From contig CAZIXE010000031.1 of assembly GCA_964543235.1 (NCBI GenBank), forward strand, positions 1 through 43,827: a DNA stretch of 43,827 nt, given 5' to 3'. The position numbers were made by a program, and so were the translations under genes. Each line of letters starts with the position of its first letter. Position 1 is the first letter of the stretch. Below the pieces are notes generated by a model. The model did no database searches and was not told the DNA's origin. It was given only the letters and a program-made list of their open reading frames with translations. Source of the DNA: JANMMJ01 sp964543235. Lineage in GTDB: Bacteria > Pseudomonadota > Alphaproteobacteria > Rhizobiales > Aestuariivirgaceae. Shown one piece after another: positions 16,175 to 23,768 of the stretch.

Positions 16175-16543
16175 ATGACCGTCAAATACACCAAGGATCA
16201 CGAATGGATCAGAGTCGAAGGCGACACCGCCACCATCGGCATCACCAACCATGCCCAGGAACAGCTCGGCGATGTTGTGTTTGTCGAACTGCCGGCCGTT
16301 GGCAGGCAGGTGAAGAAGGGCGGCGACGCCGCCGTCGTCGAAAGCGTCAAGGCGGCCAGCGAAGTCTATGCGCCGGTCTCGGGCGAGGTTATCGCCGTCA
16401 ACGATGAACTGACCGGCGATCCGGGCCTCGTCAACCGCGAAGCGGAAGGTGGTGCGTGGTTCATGAAGGTGAAGATTGCCGATCCCGGCGAGTTGGACGA
16501 ACTCATGGACAAGGCCGCCTACGACCAGTTCGTGGCCGGCTGA
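16175..16543 (+). CDS. gcvH: Glycine cleavage system H protein
   Basis: A 122-aa lipoyl carrier that shuttles the aminomethyl group between the P, T and L proteins. The lipoylation lysine is K59 in VESVKAASEVYAPVSGE; the opening KYTKDHEWIRVEGD and the C-terminal GAWFMKVKI are standard. AGAGGAAA precedes the ATG. It lies 10 bases after gcvT and 11 bases before gcvP. Lipoate attachment enzymes and the L protein (dihydrolipoamide dehydrogenase) are not encoded in the window. Confidence 0.96.
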   Translation: MTVKYTKDHEWIRVEGDTATIGITNHAQEQLGDVVFVELPAVGRQVKKGGDAAVVESVKAASEVYAPVSGEVIAVNDELTGDPGLVNREAEGGAWFMKVKIADPGELDELMDKAAYDQFVAG

Positions 16544-16554
16544 GGGAGCAAGCC

Positions 16555-19455
16555 ATGACCCGTCCCACCCTTGCCGAACTCGAACCGGGCGCCAACTTCA
16601 TTCCGCGTCATATCGGCCCCGGCGAAACCGAAACCCGCGACATGCTCCGGGAACTGGGTGCCGCCTCGCTCGAGGAATTCATCGACCGCGTGATCCCCGC
16701 GAAGATCCGCACCCGGCGGCCGCTCGAGCTCAAGCCGCCAATGGCCGAGCGCACCGCGCTCTCCTATTTGCGCCGCGTCGCCGAGCGCAACGAGGTATTC
16801 ACCTCGATGATTGGCATGGGCTACTACGGCACCGTCATGCCCAAGGTGATCCTCCGTCGCGTGCTGGAGAATCCGGGCTGGTACACGGCATATACGCCCT
16901 ATCAGGCCGAAGTGAGCCAGGGCCGCCTCGAAGCCCTGCTCAATTTCCAGCAGATGGTCATCGACCTGACCGGCCTGCCCATTGCCAACGCCTCGCTTCT
17001 CGACGAGGGCACCGCCGCCGCCGAGGCCATGGCCATGGCGAAGCGCGTGGTGAAGACTTCGGCCACTGCCTTCTTCATCGACCGCGATACCCATCCTCAA
17101 ACCATCGGTGTCGTCGAGACCAGGGCCAAGGCCTTCGGTTTCGATCTGGTCATCGGCGATCCCGCCACCGATCTGAAGCCGGAGCAGGTCTTCGGCGCGC
17201 TTCTCTCCTATCCGGGCTCCTCCGGGGAGGTGCGCGACTATCGCGCCGTGATCGACCGCCTGCATGGCGCCGGCGCCCTCGCCATCATGGCGACCGATCT
17301 CCTGGCACTGGCCATCCTGACACCGCCCGGTGAACTCGGCGCCGATGTCGCTATCGGCTCCGCCCAGCGCTTCGGCGTGCCCATGGGCTATGGCGGACCC
17401 CATGCCGCCTTCTTCTCGACCCGCGAGGACTACAAGCGCGCCATGCCCGGCCGCATCATCGGCGTCTCCGTCGACAGCAATGGCAACCGCGCCCTGCGCA
17501 TGGCCATGCAGACGCGCGAGCAGCACATCCGCCGCGAGAAGGCGACCAGCAACATCTGTACGGCCCAGGTGCTTCTCGCCGTCATTGCCGCGATGTTCGC
17601 CGTCTACAATGGTCCGAAGGGCATCAAGAAGACTGCCGAACGCACCCATCGCATGGCCGCGATCTTTGCCGCCGCGGTGAAGAGCTTCGGCTATGACGTC
17701 AAAACCAGGGCGTTCTTCGACACCGTGACCGTCCATGTCCCGGGCCGCGCCCATCAGCTGCATGCCAGGGCACGCGAGAAGCACATCAATCTGCGCTATG
17801 TCGATCATAACCATCTGGGAGTGTCCTTCGATCAGGCCACCCGCCGCCAGGAACTGGAGCGCCTGCTGACCGTATTCCGCACCGATGCCCTCGAGCGCGT
17901 GCAGATCGACGCCATCGACCGCGGCCTGAAGGACGTGATCCCCGCGCCCCTCCGGCGCACCTCGGCCTATCTCACCCATCCGGTCTTCGAGATGTATCAC
18001 TCGGAGACCGAGATGCTGCGCTATCTGCGCCATCTCCAGGTCAAGGACATTGCTCTCGACCAGAGCATGATTCCGCTTGGCTCCTGCACCATGAAACTCA
18101 ACGCCACCTCCGAAATGATCCCGGTGACCTGGCGCCATTTCGCCTTCATGCACCCCTTCGCGCCGCTCGAACAGGCGCAAGGCTATCAGCAGCTCTTCGA
18201 GGAGCTCGAGGCCATGCTGGCCGAGATCACCGGCTTCGACGCCGTCTCGCTGCAGCCCAACGCCGGCAGCCAGGGCGAGTACGCGGGACTTCTGGCGATC
18301 CGCGCCTATCATGCCGCCAACGGCCAGCCGAACCGCAACGTCTGCCTGATTCCCATTTCCGCTCACGGCACCAATCCGGCATCCGCCGTGATGGCCGGCA
18401 TGCAGGTGGTGGTGGTCGCCTGTGACGAGCGCGGCAACGTCGATGTCGCCGATCTCCGCGCCAAGGCCCAGGCGCATGCTGCCGATCTGGCCGCCCTGAT
18501 GATCACCTATCCCTCGACCCATGGCGTCTTCGAGGAGGCGATTGTCGACATCTGCGCCATTGTTCACGAGCATGGCGGCCAGGTCTATCTCGACGGCGCC
18601 AATCTCAACGCACTTGTCGGTCTCGTGCGCCCGGCTGAACTGGGCGCCGACGTCTGCCACATCAATCTGCACAAGACCTTCTGCATCCCCCATGGCGGCG
18701 GCGGCCCCGGCATGGGACCGATCGGCGTCAGGGCCCATCTCGCACCATTCCTGCCGGGACACCGCGTGGTGCCGGGCGTCAATCCCGCCGCTGGCGAGGC
18801 CCAGAAGGCCGGCCAGGTTGCCGCCGCCCCCTGGGGCTCGGCTTCGATCCTGCCGATCTCCTGGATGTACATAGCCATGATGGGGGCTGAAGGACTGCGC
18901 CGGGCGACCATGATGGCCATCCTCAACGCCAACTACATCGCCAGGCGTCTCGCGCCGCATTATCCGATTGTCTACACCGGACCCAACGGCTGCATTGCCC
19001 ATGAGTGCATCATTGATTTGCGCTGGCTTAAGGACCGCACCGGCCTGACCGTGGAGGATGTTGCCAAGCGCCTCGTTGATTACGGCTTCCACGCGCCGAC
19101 CATGTCCTTCCCGGTTGCCGACACGCTGATGATCGAGCCGACCGAATCGGAGGGAAAGCGCGAGCTCGACCGCTTCTGTGACGCCATGATCGAGATCAGG
19201 AAGGAGATCGCCGAGGTCGAGGAGGGCAGGGCGGCACGCGACGACAATGTGCTGAAGAACGCTCCCCATACCCATCGCCTTCTGCTCGGCGAATGGAAGC
19301 ATCCCTATACCAAGGAAAAGGCCTTCTTCCCCTTGCGCGGCCATGTTCACGACAAATACTGGCCGCCGGTCGGCCGCGTCGACAATGTCTTCGGCGATCG
19401 CAACCTCGTCTGCACCTGCCCGCCCGTGGCCAACTACATGGAGGCGGCCGAGTAG
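16555..19455 (+). CDS. gcvP: Glycine dehydrogenase (decarboxylating), P protein
   Basis: A 966-aa single-chain P protein, the PLP enzyme that decarboxylates glycine and passes the aminomethyl group to GcvH. The length fits the undivided class (E. coli and rhizobia) rather than the split GcvPA/GcvPB form. The Schiff-base lysine is K707 in HINLHKTFCIPHGGGGPGMGP. The N-terminal half has FIPRHIGP, YTPYQAEVSQGRLEALLNFQ and the glycine-rich GYGGPHAAFF. GGGAG lies 7 bases before the ATG. It is the last gene of the gcv operon; no terminator is evident before the toxin-antitoxin promoter starting 6 bases downstream. Confidence 0.96.
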   Translation: MTRPTLAELEPGANFIPRHIGPGETETRDMLRELGAASLEEFIDRVIPAKIRTRRPLELKPPMAERTALSYLRRVAERNEVFTSMIGMGYYGTVMPKVILRRVLENPGWYTAYTPYQAEVSQGRLEALLNFQQMVIDLTGLPIANASLLDEGTAAAEAMAMAKRVVKTSATAFFIDRDTHPQTIGVVETRAKAFGFDLVIGDPATDLKPEQVFGALLSYPGSSGEVRDYRAVIDRLHGAGALAIMATDLLALAILTPPGELGADVAIGSAQRFGVPMGYGGPHAAFFSTREDYKRAMPGRIIGVSVDSNGNRALRMAMQTREQHIRREKATSNICTAQVLLAVIAAMFAVYNGPKGIKKTAERTHRMAAIFAAAVKSFGYDVKTRAFFDTVTVHVPGRAHQLHARAREKHINLRYVDHNHLGVSFDQATRRQELERLLTVFRTDALERVQIDAIDRGLKDVIPAPLRRTSAYLTHPVFEMYHSETEMLRYLRHLQVKDIALDQSMIPLGSCTMKLNATSEMIPVTWRHFAFMHPFAPLEQAQGYQQLFEELEAMLAEITGFDAVSLQPNAGSQGEYAGLLAIRAYHAANGQPNRNVCLIPISAHGTNPASAVMAGMQVVVVACDERGNVDVADLRAKAQAHAADLAALMITYPSTHGVFEEAIVDICAIVHEHGGQVYLDGANLNALVGLVRPAELGADVCHINLHKTFCIPHGGGGPGMGPIGVRAHLAPFLPGHRVVPGVNPAAGEAQKAGQVAAAPWGSASILPISWMYIAMMGAEGLRRATMMAILNANYIARRLAPHYPIVYTGPNGCIAHECIIDLRWLKDRTGLTVEDVAKRLVDYGFHAPTMSFPVADTLMIEPTESEGKRELDRFCDAMIEIRKEIAEVEEGRAARDDNVLKNAPHTHRLLLGEWKHPYTKEKAFFPLRGHVHDKYWPPVGRVDNVFGDRNLVCTCPPVANYMEAAE

Positions 19456-19461
19456 CGGCAT

Positions 19462-19504
19462 TTGACTGCGCGCCAAATTCTGACTAGTCTGACTAGTCAG
19501 AATT
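19462..19504 (+). promoter_or_regulatory. Promoter and palindromic operator of the toxin-antitoxin pair
   Basis: TTGACT (19462-19467), a 17-bp spacer and TAGTCT (19485-19490) form a promoter. Over its -10 box lies a 29-bp perfect palindrome at 19476-19504 with one unpaired central base (T at 19490); each arm is AATTCTGACTAGTC or its complement. It also reads as a direct repeat of TGACTAGTC. This is the expected target for autoregulation by the Phd-type antitoxin encoded 11 bases downstream. Confidence 0.75.
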
Positions 19505-19515
19505 GGAAGAGATCG

Positions 19516-19785
19516 ATGGGCAAGCATCGTCGTGTCTGGTCGCTTCAGGAGGCCAAGGCAAAATTCAGCGAAGTCGTGCGGCTCGCGCAGACAGAGGGCC
19601 CGCAAACCGTAACCGTACATGGCCGGGAAGCCGTGATCGTGTGTCCGGCTACCCCGGACAAGGCACAAGACAGAAAACTGACGGGTGCCGATCTCCTTGC
19701 GGCTCTGCGATCGGGACCGCTGTTCGACATCGACATTCCGCCGCGCCCCCGCGAAGCTACGGCCCGTGACTTCTCGTTCGAATGA
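19516..19785 (+). CDS. Phd/YefM-family antitoxin
   Basis: An 89-aa antitoxin. The N-terminal half (VWSLQEAKAKFSEVVRLAQTEGPQTVTVHGREAVIV) is the Phd/YefM DNA-binding fold; the C-terminal half, with LFDIDIPPRPREATARDFSFE, is acidic and proline-containing and would wrap the toxin. The ATG at 19516 has GGAAGAG at 19505-19511; an in-frame ATG equivalent at 19462 would place the operator inside the gene. Its last 4 bases overlap the toxin start (ATGA), the usual coupling that makes antitoxin first. Together with the palindrome in front, autorepression is inferred. Confidence 0.88.
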   Translation: MGKHRRVWSLQEAKAKFSEVVRLAQTEGPQTVTVHGREAVIVCPATPDKAQDRKLTGADLLAALRSGPLFDIDIPPRPREATARDFSFE

Positions 19786-20222
19786 ACTGGCTGCTCGACA
19801 CCAATGTCATATCAGAGACGCACAGGCCGAAGCCGTCGCCACTGGTTGTGAGCTGGATCTCTGACACGCCGCTTTCACAACTTCACACCTCTTCAATGAA
19901 CATCGCCGAGTTGGTTTATGGTGCCAGCAAGATGGACGACATGTTCAAGCGGCGGAGCCTGGAGGAATGGATTGGAAAATCGGTACGGCCCTGGTTCGCC
20001 GGACGAATACACCAGATCACCGAAAGTGTTCTCCTGCATTGGCGCATCCTGATGCGTGAAAGGGAAATGGCTCGCGAACCGGCCCCCGCCGTCGATCTCA
20101 TGATCGCGGCAGTGGCGCTCGCGAACTCGATGGGTGTGGTTAGTCGCGATGCCCTTCCCTTTGCCAAATGCGGGCTGCCCGTCTTCAACCCCTGGACCGG
20201 CGAACGCTTCAATGGCGCCTGA
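19782..20222 (+). CDS. VapC-type PIN-domain toxin (predicted ribonuclease)
   Basis: A 146-aa PIN-domain protein of the VapC/FitB group. The acidic residues that bind Mg are present: D6 in LLDTNVISE, E43 in MNIAELVYG, D105 in APAVDLMIAA and D123 in VSRDALPF. Such toxins cut tRNA or rRNA and are held inactive by the antitoxin; the RNA target is unknown here. It overlaps the antitoxin by 4 bases. The pair sits alone between the gcv and atp operons, consistent with an acquired module. The 187 bp between its stop and atpF hold only a terminator. Confidence 0.9.
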   Translation: MNWLLDTNVISETHRPKPSPLVVSWISDTPLSQLHTSSMNIAELVYGASKMDDMFKRRSLEEWIGKSVRPWFAGRIHQITESVLLHWRILMREREMAREPAPAVDLMIAAVALANSMGVVSRDALPFAKCGLPVFNPWTGERFNGA

Positions 20223-20364
20223 GCGGGACTGCCGCGGCCCTGAATCTTGCACCGCTCCATAACGGCACGCGCCGCCAGATCCTCATCGAAGCCCTCCCTT
20301 CCCGCCGCATCAGCCGGTCAGCGCTGCTGGCTCATGCCAGGCGGCACTGACAGAACAGATAAGA

Positions 20365-20390
20365 AAAGCCCGGCATCGTTGCCGGGCTTT
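20365..20390. terminator. Bidirectional terminator between the toxin gene and the atp operon
   Basis: A perfect 11-bp stem, AAAGCCCGGCA and TGCCGGGCTTT, encloses the loop TCGT. The stem begins with AAA and ends with TTT, so it works as a rho-independent terminator on both strands: for the plus-strand toxin gene and for the minus-strand atp operon, whose last stop is 20 bases away. Confidence 0.85.
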
Positions 20391-20409
20391 CACAGTCCGT
20401 TCGAGGAAC

Positions 20410-20901
20410 TCAGTTGAGTTTGCTCTTGAGCTCGGCGATCGACTCGTCGATCAGGGCGGCACCCCGATTGCCCTTGGCGACTTCGGCACTGAGCGCGGCG
20501 GCGGCCGCGATGGCGATTTCGGCCACCCTGTCGCGTACATCCTTGATCGCCTCGGCCTCGGCCTGGGCGATTTTCTGCTCGGCCTGGCGGGTCCGCCTCT
20601 CGATCGACTCGGTCAGGTTGCGCCGGGCTTCGGCGGCGTATTCTTCCGCATCCGACTTGGCCTGCGCCACGATGGCGGCCGCTTCCTGCTCGGCTTCGAC
20701 CCGCTTGCGCCGGTAACCGTCGAGCAGGGCCTGGGCCTCTTCCCGCAACTTGCGGGCTTCCTCGAGTTCCTTGGCGATCTTCGCTGCGCGCTCGTCCAGC
20801 ACCTTGGCGAGCATGCCCGGCACCTTCAGATAGACGAGGAGCGCAATGAACAGAATGAACGAGACGAGGACCCAGCTCTCGGGGTTGCCGAAGAATCCCA
20901 T
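20410..20901 (-). CDS. atpF: ATP synthase Fo subunit b
   Basis: A 163-aa subunit b, part of the peripheral stalk holding F1 to Fo. One N-terminal transmembrane helix (about residues 8-27, WVLVSFILFIALLVYL) is followed by a long charged, Ala/Glu/Lys/Arg-rich helix that should form a coiled coil with b', and a C-terminal delta-binding end. GGGAG lies before the ATG. It is the last gene of the atpI-B-E-b'-b operon, 11 bases after b', with a strong terminator behind it. The F1 genes are not in the window, as is usual in alphaproteobacteria. Confidence 0.93.
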   Translation of the reverse strand: MGFFGNPESWVLVSFILFIALLVYLKVPGMLAKVLDERAAKIAKELEEARKLREEAQALLDGYRRKRVEAEQEAAAIVAQAKSDAEEYAAEARRNLTESIERRTRQAEQKIAQAEAEAIKDVRDRVAEIAIAAAAALSAEVAKGNRGAALIDESIAELKSKLN

Positions 20902-20912
20902 GATCCAGCTCC

Positions 20913-21395
20913 CTACTTCGCGGCCTTGGCGACGGCGCTCGCCACGTCGGCCTTGGTAATCCTGGCGCCGGTGAGCTCGGTCACGATGCTGCCGGCAATT
21001 TCGGCGGCCATCCCTTGCACATCGGCCAGCGCCCTGGCTTTCGCGGCAGCGATCGCCTTGTCGGCGTCGCCGATCTTGACCCCCAGGATCTTGTCGAGTT
21101 TGGCTTTCTCTTCGCTGAGCTCGGCCGCCAGCGCATTGCGGTTTTCCTGGGTGATGGCAAGGGCCCTGGCTCTCGCCTCGGCCAGTGCCGCCTCATAGGC
21201 CTGCAGGGCCTTTTCGGCCTCGGCCTTGAGCCGCTGCGCATTGGCCAGGTCGCCGTCGATCGTCGCCTTGCGCTTTGCGATCACCCCGCCGGTACGCGGC
21301 ATAGCGACCTGCGAGATGACGTAATACAGGGCCGCGAACGTGATCGCCAGCCAGATGAGCTGTGACGGCCACGTGGTGATATCGAGTTGCGGCAT
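20913..21395 (-). CDS. ATP synthase Fo subunit b'
   Basis: A 160-aa b-type subunit that starts MPQLDITTWPSQLIWLAITF, the form of b' proteins from alphaproteobacteria, with one transmembrane helix (about 13-33) and a long Ala/Lys/Glu-rich helix. It pairs with subunit b in a heterodimeric stalk, as in photosynthetic bacteria, chloroplasts and alphaproteobacteria. The ATG at 21395 with AGGAG was preferred over an in-frame start 13 codons upstream, whose extension is arginine-rich and unlike the family. The gap to atpE is 68 bases. Confidence 0.93.
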   Translation of the reverse strand: MPQLDITTWPSQLIWLAITFAALYYVISQVAMPRTGGVIAKRKATIDGDLANAQRLKAEAEKALQAYEAALAEARARALAITQENRNALAAELSEEKAKLDKILGVKIGDADKAIAAAKARALADVQGMAAEIAGSIVTELTGARITKADVASAVAKAAK

Positions 21396-21463
21396 GGTCC
21401 GCTCCTGTTTCCGCTCTGCCCTTGCCGGACGCAATCGCCCGGCACTGCATGCGGAGAAATGGA

Positions 21464-21688
21464 TCAGCCGAACAGGATGAGCATGGCCACGGCGAAGCCG
21501 ATGAGGCCCGTCGCTTCGGCGAAGGCGAAGCCCAGGAACAGCGTGCCGCGCTGGCTTGCCGCCGCGGCCGGATTACGCAGCGCACCGGCCAGGTAGTTGC
21601 CGAAGATCGTACCGATGCCGACACCGGCGCCACCGAGGGCGATGGCCGCAATACCTGCGCCGATCATCTTTGCTGCTTCAACGTCCAT
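21464..21688 (-). CDS. atpE: ATP synthase Fo subunit c
   Basis: A 74-aa two-helix proteolipid of the rotating c-ring. Helix 1 has the glycine-rich packing motif GGAGVGIGTIFG, the polar loop has RNPAA, and helix 2 carries the proton-binding carboxylate E58 in GFAFAEATGLIGF. The ATG at 21688 gives the standard length; the longer in-frame extension begins inside atpB. AGGAG precedes the start. The carboxylate surroundings lack the usual Na-binding pattern as far as can be judged, so proton coupling is the default reading. Confidence 0.95.
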   Translation of the reverse strand: MDVEAAKMIGAGIAAIALGGAGVGIGTIFGNYLAGALRNPAAAASQRGTLFLGFAFAEATGLIGFAVAMLILFG

Positions 21689-21728
21689 CGTGTTTTCTCC
21701 TGTCGATTGGAAAGGTTGGAATTGCCGG

Positions 21729-22478
21729 TCAGTGATCCACGTGCATGGCGTCGCTGAGATACATGCAGGTGAGAAGGGCGAAGACATAGGCCTGCAGCAC
21801 CGCCACCAGGAGCTCGAGGCCCATCAGGCCGACCATGGCCGCGAGCGGCAACCAGCCGGCGGTGACGCCGAGCATGACCACGAAGCCGGCCATGACTTTC
21901 AGCATCATGTGCCCGGCCATCATGTTGGCGAACAGTCGGATGGAAAGGCTCATCGGCCGGATGAAGTAGGAGACGATCTCGATCACCACGACGAGCGGCA
22001 AGAGCACCACCGGCACGCCCGATGGCACGAATAGCTTGAGATAGCCGAGGCCGTTGCGGATGAAGCCGATGATCGTGGCGCCGATGAACACGACGAGCGC
22101 CAGCGCCAGGGTGATGATGATGTGGCTGGTGACCGTGAAGGAATAGGGAATGAGGCCGAGCACATTGGCAAACAGGATGAATACGAACAGCGTCAGCACG
22201 AAGGGGAAGTAGCGCCGCGCATTCTCGTGCAGGATCTCGTGAGTCATGTTGTCCACGAGTTCGTAGATGCTTTCCGCGACCGACTGCAGCCGGGTGGGAA
22301 CGAGATTGGTGGGAGCCGCCAGGAACAGCGCCGATGCGCAAACCACGGCGAGCACCGCCCACAGCGAGGAATTGGTGAAAGTGAAGGTGCCGACCGGGCC
22401 GTCACCGAACAGCGGATGGATGAAGAACTGATGGATCGGGTCGATGATCTTGACCTCGCCGTGCTCCGTCGTCGCCAT
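21729..22478 (-). CDS. atpB: ATP synthase Fo subunit a
   Basis: A 249-aa integral membrane stator subunit forming the two proton half-channels. The essential arginine is R181 in SLSIRLFANMMAGH. FHPLFG-like HQFFIHPLFG near the N-terminus and LLVAVLQAYVFALLTCMYL at the C-terminus are family features. The ATG at 22478 was preferred to a TTG two codons earlier, with GAGGA in the end of atpI as ribosome-binding site. The atpI stop lies 3 bases before this start, so translation is likely coupled. Confidence 0.95.
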   Translation of the reverse strand: MATTEHGEVKIIDPIHQFFIHPLFGDGPVGTFTFTNSSLWAVLAVVCASALFLAAPTNLVPTRLQSVAESIYELVDNMTHEILHENARRYFPFVLTLFVFILFANVLGLIPYSFTVTSHIIITLALALVVFIGATIIGFIRNGLGYLKLFVPSGVPVVLLPLVVVIEIVSYFIRPMSLSIRLFANMMAGHMMLKVMAGFVVMLGVTAGWLPLAAMVGLMGLELLVAVLQAYVFALLTCMYLSDAMHVDH

Positions 22479-22480
22479 AT

Positions 22481-22843
22481 TCAATCCTCGTCATCATCCT
22501 TGGCGGATGGCGCCGCCTTGTCGCCATCGCCCAAAATGTCCTTCGCCTGCTTGGAGTTGGAGAGGCGCATGACATTCACCACCCCCGCCGCCAGCCCAAA
22601 TGGCATCAACGCCAGCATGATCCAGGGCGCTGTACCGAAATACCTGTCGGCGTAGTAACCCCCAACCATGCAAACCACGAGACCGACCATGAGTTCGGTG
22701 ACCGCCCGCAACGCGAGTCCTGCCGCTGAACCCTCAGTCTTGTCAGGCCCGGTGCTGCCGCGCCTGGCCTGCAACGTCTTGTCGATCCGCCGTCCCAGTT
22801 CCTCAAGCTGATCCGATGGCGGCTCAGGGCCGGTTTTGATCAT
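22481..22843 (-). CDS. atpI: ATP synthase accessory protein I (AtpI/AtpZ type)
   Basis: A 120-aa protein with a charged N-terminus (LEELGRRIDKTLQARR), two transmembrane helices (about 55-75 and 82-102, LMVGLVVCMVGGYYADRYF and MLALMPFGLAAGVVNVM) and an acidic tail ending DDDED. AtpI-type proteins assist c-ring assembly or ion supply and are encoded first in many atp operons. The ATG at 22843 was chosen because the predicted promoter places the transcript start near 22895; the longer frame up to 22981 would begin upstream of it. Confidence 0.88.
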   Translation of the reverse strand: MIKTGPEPPSDQLEELGRRIDKTLQARRGSTGPDKTEGSAAGLALRAVTELMVGLVVCMVGGYYADRYFGTAPWIMLALMPFGLAAGVVNVMRLSNSKQAKDILGDGDKAAPSAKDDDED

Positions 22844-22901
22844 GGTCACGCTCGAAGAAGTGGCGGCGGCGTGCCGAGACGCCCCCCGAAATGCGGCCCT
22901 C

Positions 22902-22930
22902 TTCATAGTTTCAGGGGCAGATTGTGTCAA
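22902..22930 (-). promoter_or_regulatory. Predicted promoter of the atpIBE-b'-b operon
   Basis: On the minus strand, TTGACA (complement of 22925-22930), exactly 17 bp, and TATGAA (complement of 22902-22907) form a near-consensus sigma-70 promoter. The leader to the atpI ATG would be about 50 nt. Confidence 0.7.
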
Positions 22931-23061
22931 GAAGTGGATTCGCGACGTAACTTCATGAATTTGCGTGAGATTTCCACGCATGGCGGCAATGCGTCGAAAA
23001 GTCCGTTACGGCCGCGCCCCCCGGGGCCGGCACATCCGTCGCCATCCGCATCTCGAGCTTT

Positions 23062-23081
23062 TCAATCAATCGATTGATTGA
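23062..23081. promoter_or_regulatory. TetR-type operator, 20-bp perfect palindrome
   Basis: TCAATCAATC followed at once by its exact reverse complement GATTGATTGA, 12 bases before the TetR gene's ATG and just before its ribosome-binding site (AAGGAG, 23085-23090). A site of this form and place is the expected autoregulatory target of the regulator encoded downstream; binding would control the whole exporter operon. Confidence 0.75.
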
Positions 23082-23093
23082 TATAAGGAGACA

Positions 23094-23768
23094 ATGAAGA
23101 TCGTTCCCCGCCGCACCGCCCCGGGCACCGCCCGCGAGAAACTGCTGCAGGCCGCCATCGATCTCTTCGGCATGCGCGGCTTTGACGGCGTCTCCACGCG
23201 CGCCATCGCCGCCCGGGCCCGCGTCAACATTGCCGGCATCGCCTATCAGTTCGGCGGCAAGGAAGAGCTTTACCGCGCCTGCACGGAGTACATCGCCGAG
23301 ACCGTCCACGCCCGCCTCGTGGCCGGCGCTCTGCAGGATACGGCAGGCCTGCACCGGCTTGCCCCGGCCGAGGCGGTGGCCGCGCTGCGGGCCGTGATCT
23401 CCCGCTTCGCCCGCTTTCTGCTGGCGGCCCCGGAACTCGATCGCTTTGCCCGCATCGTCGTGCGCGAGCAGATGGACCCCACGCCGGCGTTCGAGCCGCT
23501 CTACCGCCTGGTCTTCGAGCCCATGCACACCCGCCTCTGCGCGCTCTGGGCAGCGGCGACCGGCAGCGATCCTGGCTCCGAGGATGTCAAGCTAAAGGTG
23601 TTCACCATCATCAGCCAGCTGATGTTTTTCCGTATCGCCCGCACCGCAGCCCTCCGCCGTCTCGGCTGGCAGGCGATTGGACCCGACGAACTGGCCCGCA
23701 TCGAAGCCGTGGTGATGGAGTCGCTCGATGCATCTCTCGCCCGGCACGGGCAAGGAGGATCGTCATGA
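23094..23768 (+). CDS. TetR family regulator with CecR/YbiH-like C-terminal domain
   Basis: A 224-aa repressor-type regulator. The N-terminal helix-turn-helix spans about residues 12-60 (REKLLQAAIDLFGMRGFDGVSTRAIAARARV..., YQFGGKEELYRAC). The C-terminal part, with VVREQMDPTPAFEPLY and KVFTIISQLMFFRIARTAALRRLGW, resembles DUF1956, the ligand domain of E. coli CecR (YbiH), which also controls a HlyD-ABC exporter. AAGGAG precedes the ATG at 23094. Its last 4 bases overlap the HlyD gene. Autoregulation through the palindrome at 23062-23081 is inferred; the inducer is unknown. Confidence 0.88.
   Translation: MKIVPRRTAPGTAREKLLQAAIDLFGMRGFDGVSTRAIAARARVNIAGIAYQFGGKEELYRACTEYIAETVHARLVAGALQDTAGLHRLAPAEAVAALRAVISRFARFLLAAPELDRFARIVVREQMDPTPAFEPLYRLVFEPMHTRLCALWAAATGSDPGSEDVKLKVFTIISQLMFFRIARTAALRRLGWQAIGPDELARIEAVVMESLDASLARHGQGGSS

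Noticed and set aside
16519..19668. 1049-codon open frame antisense to gcvP
   Set aside because: Opposite a full-length P protein; no motif, no ribosome-binding site, and Gly/His/Asp-rich composition typical of antisense frames here.
20223..20350. Possible extra small gene after the VapC-type toxin
   Set aside because: The frame is Arg/Leu/Ala-rich, starts inside the toxin gene, has no ribosome-binding site and resembles nothing.
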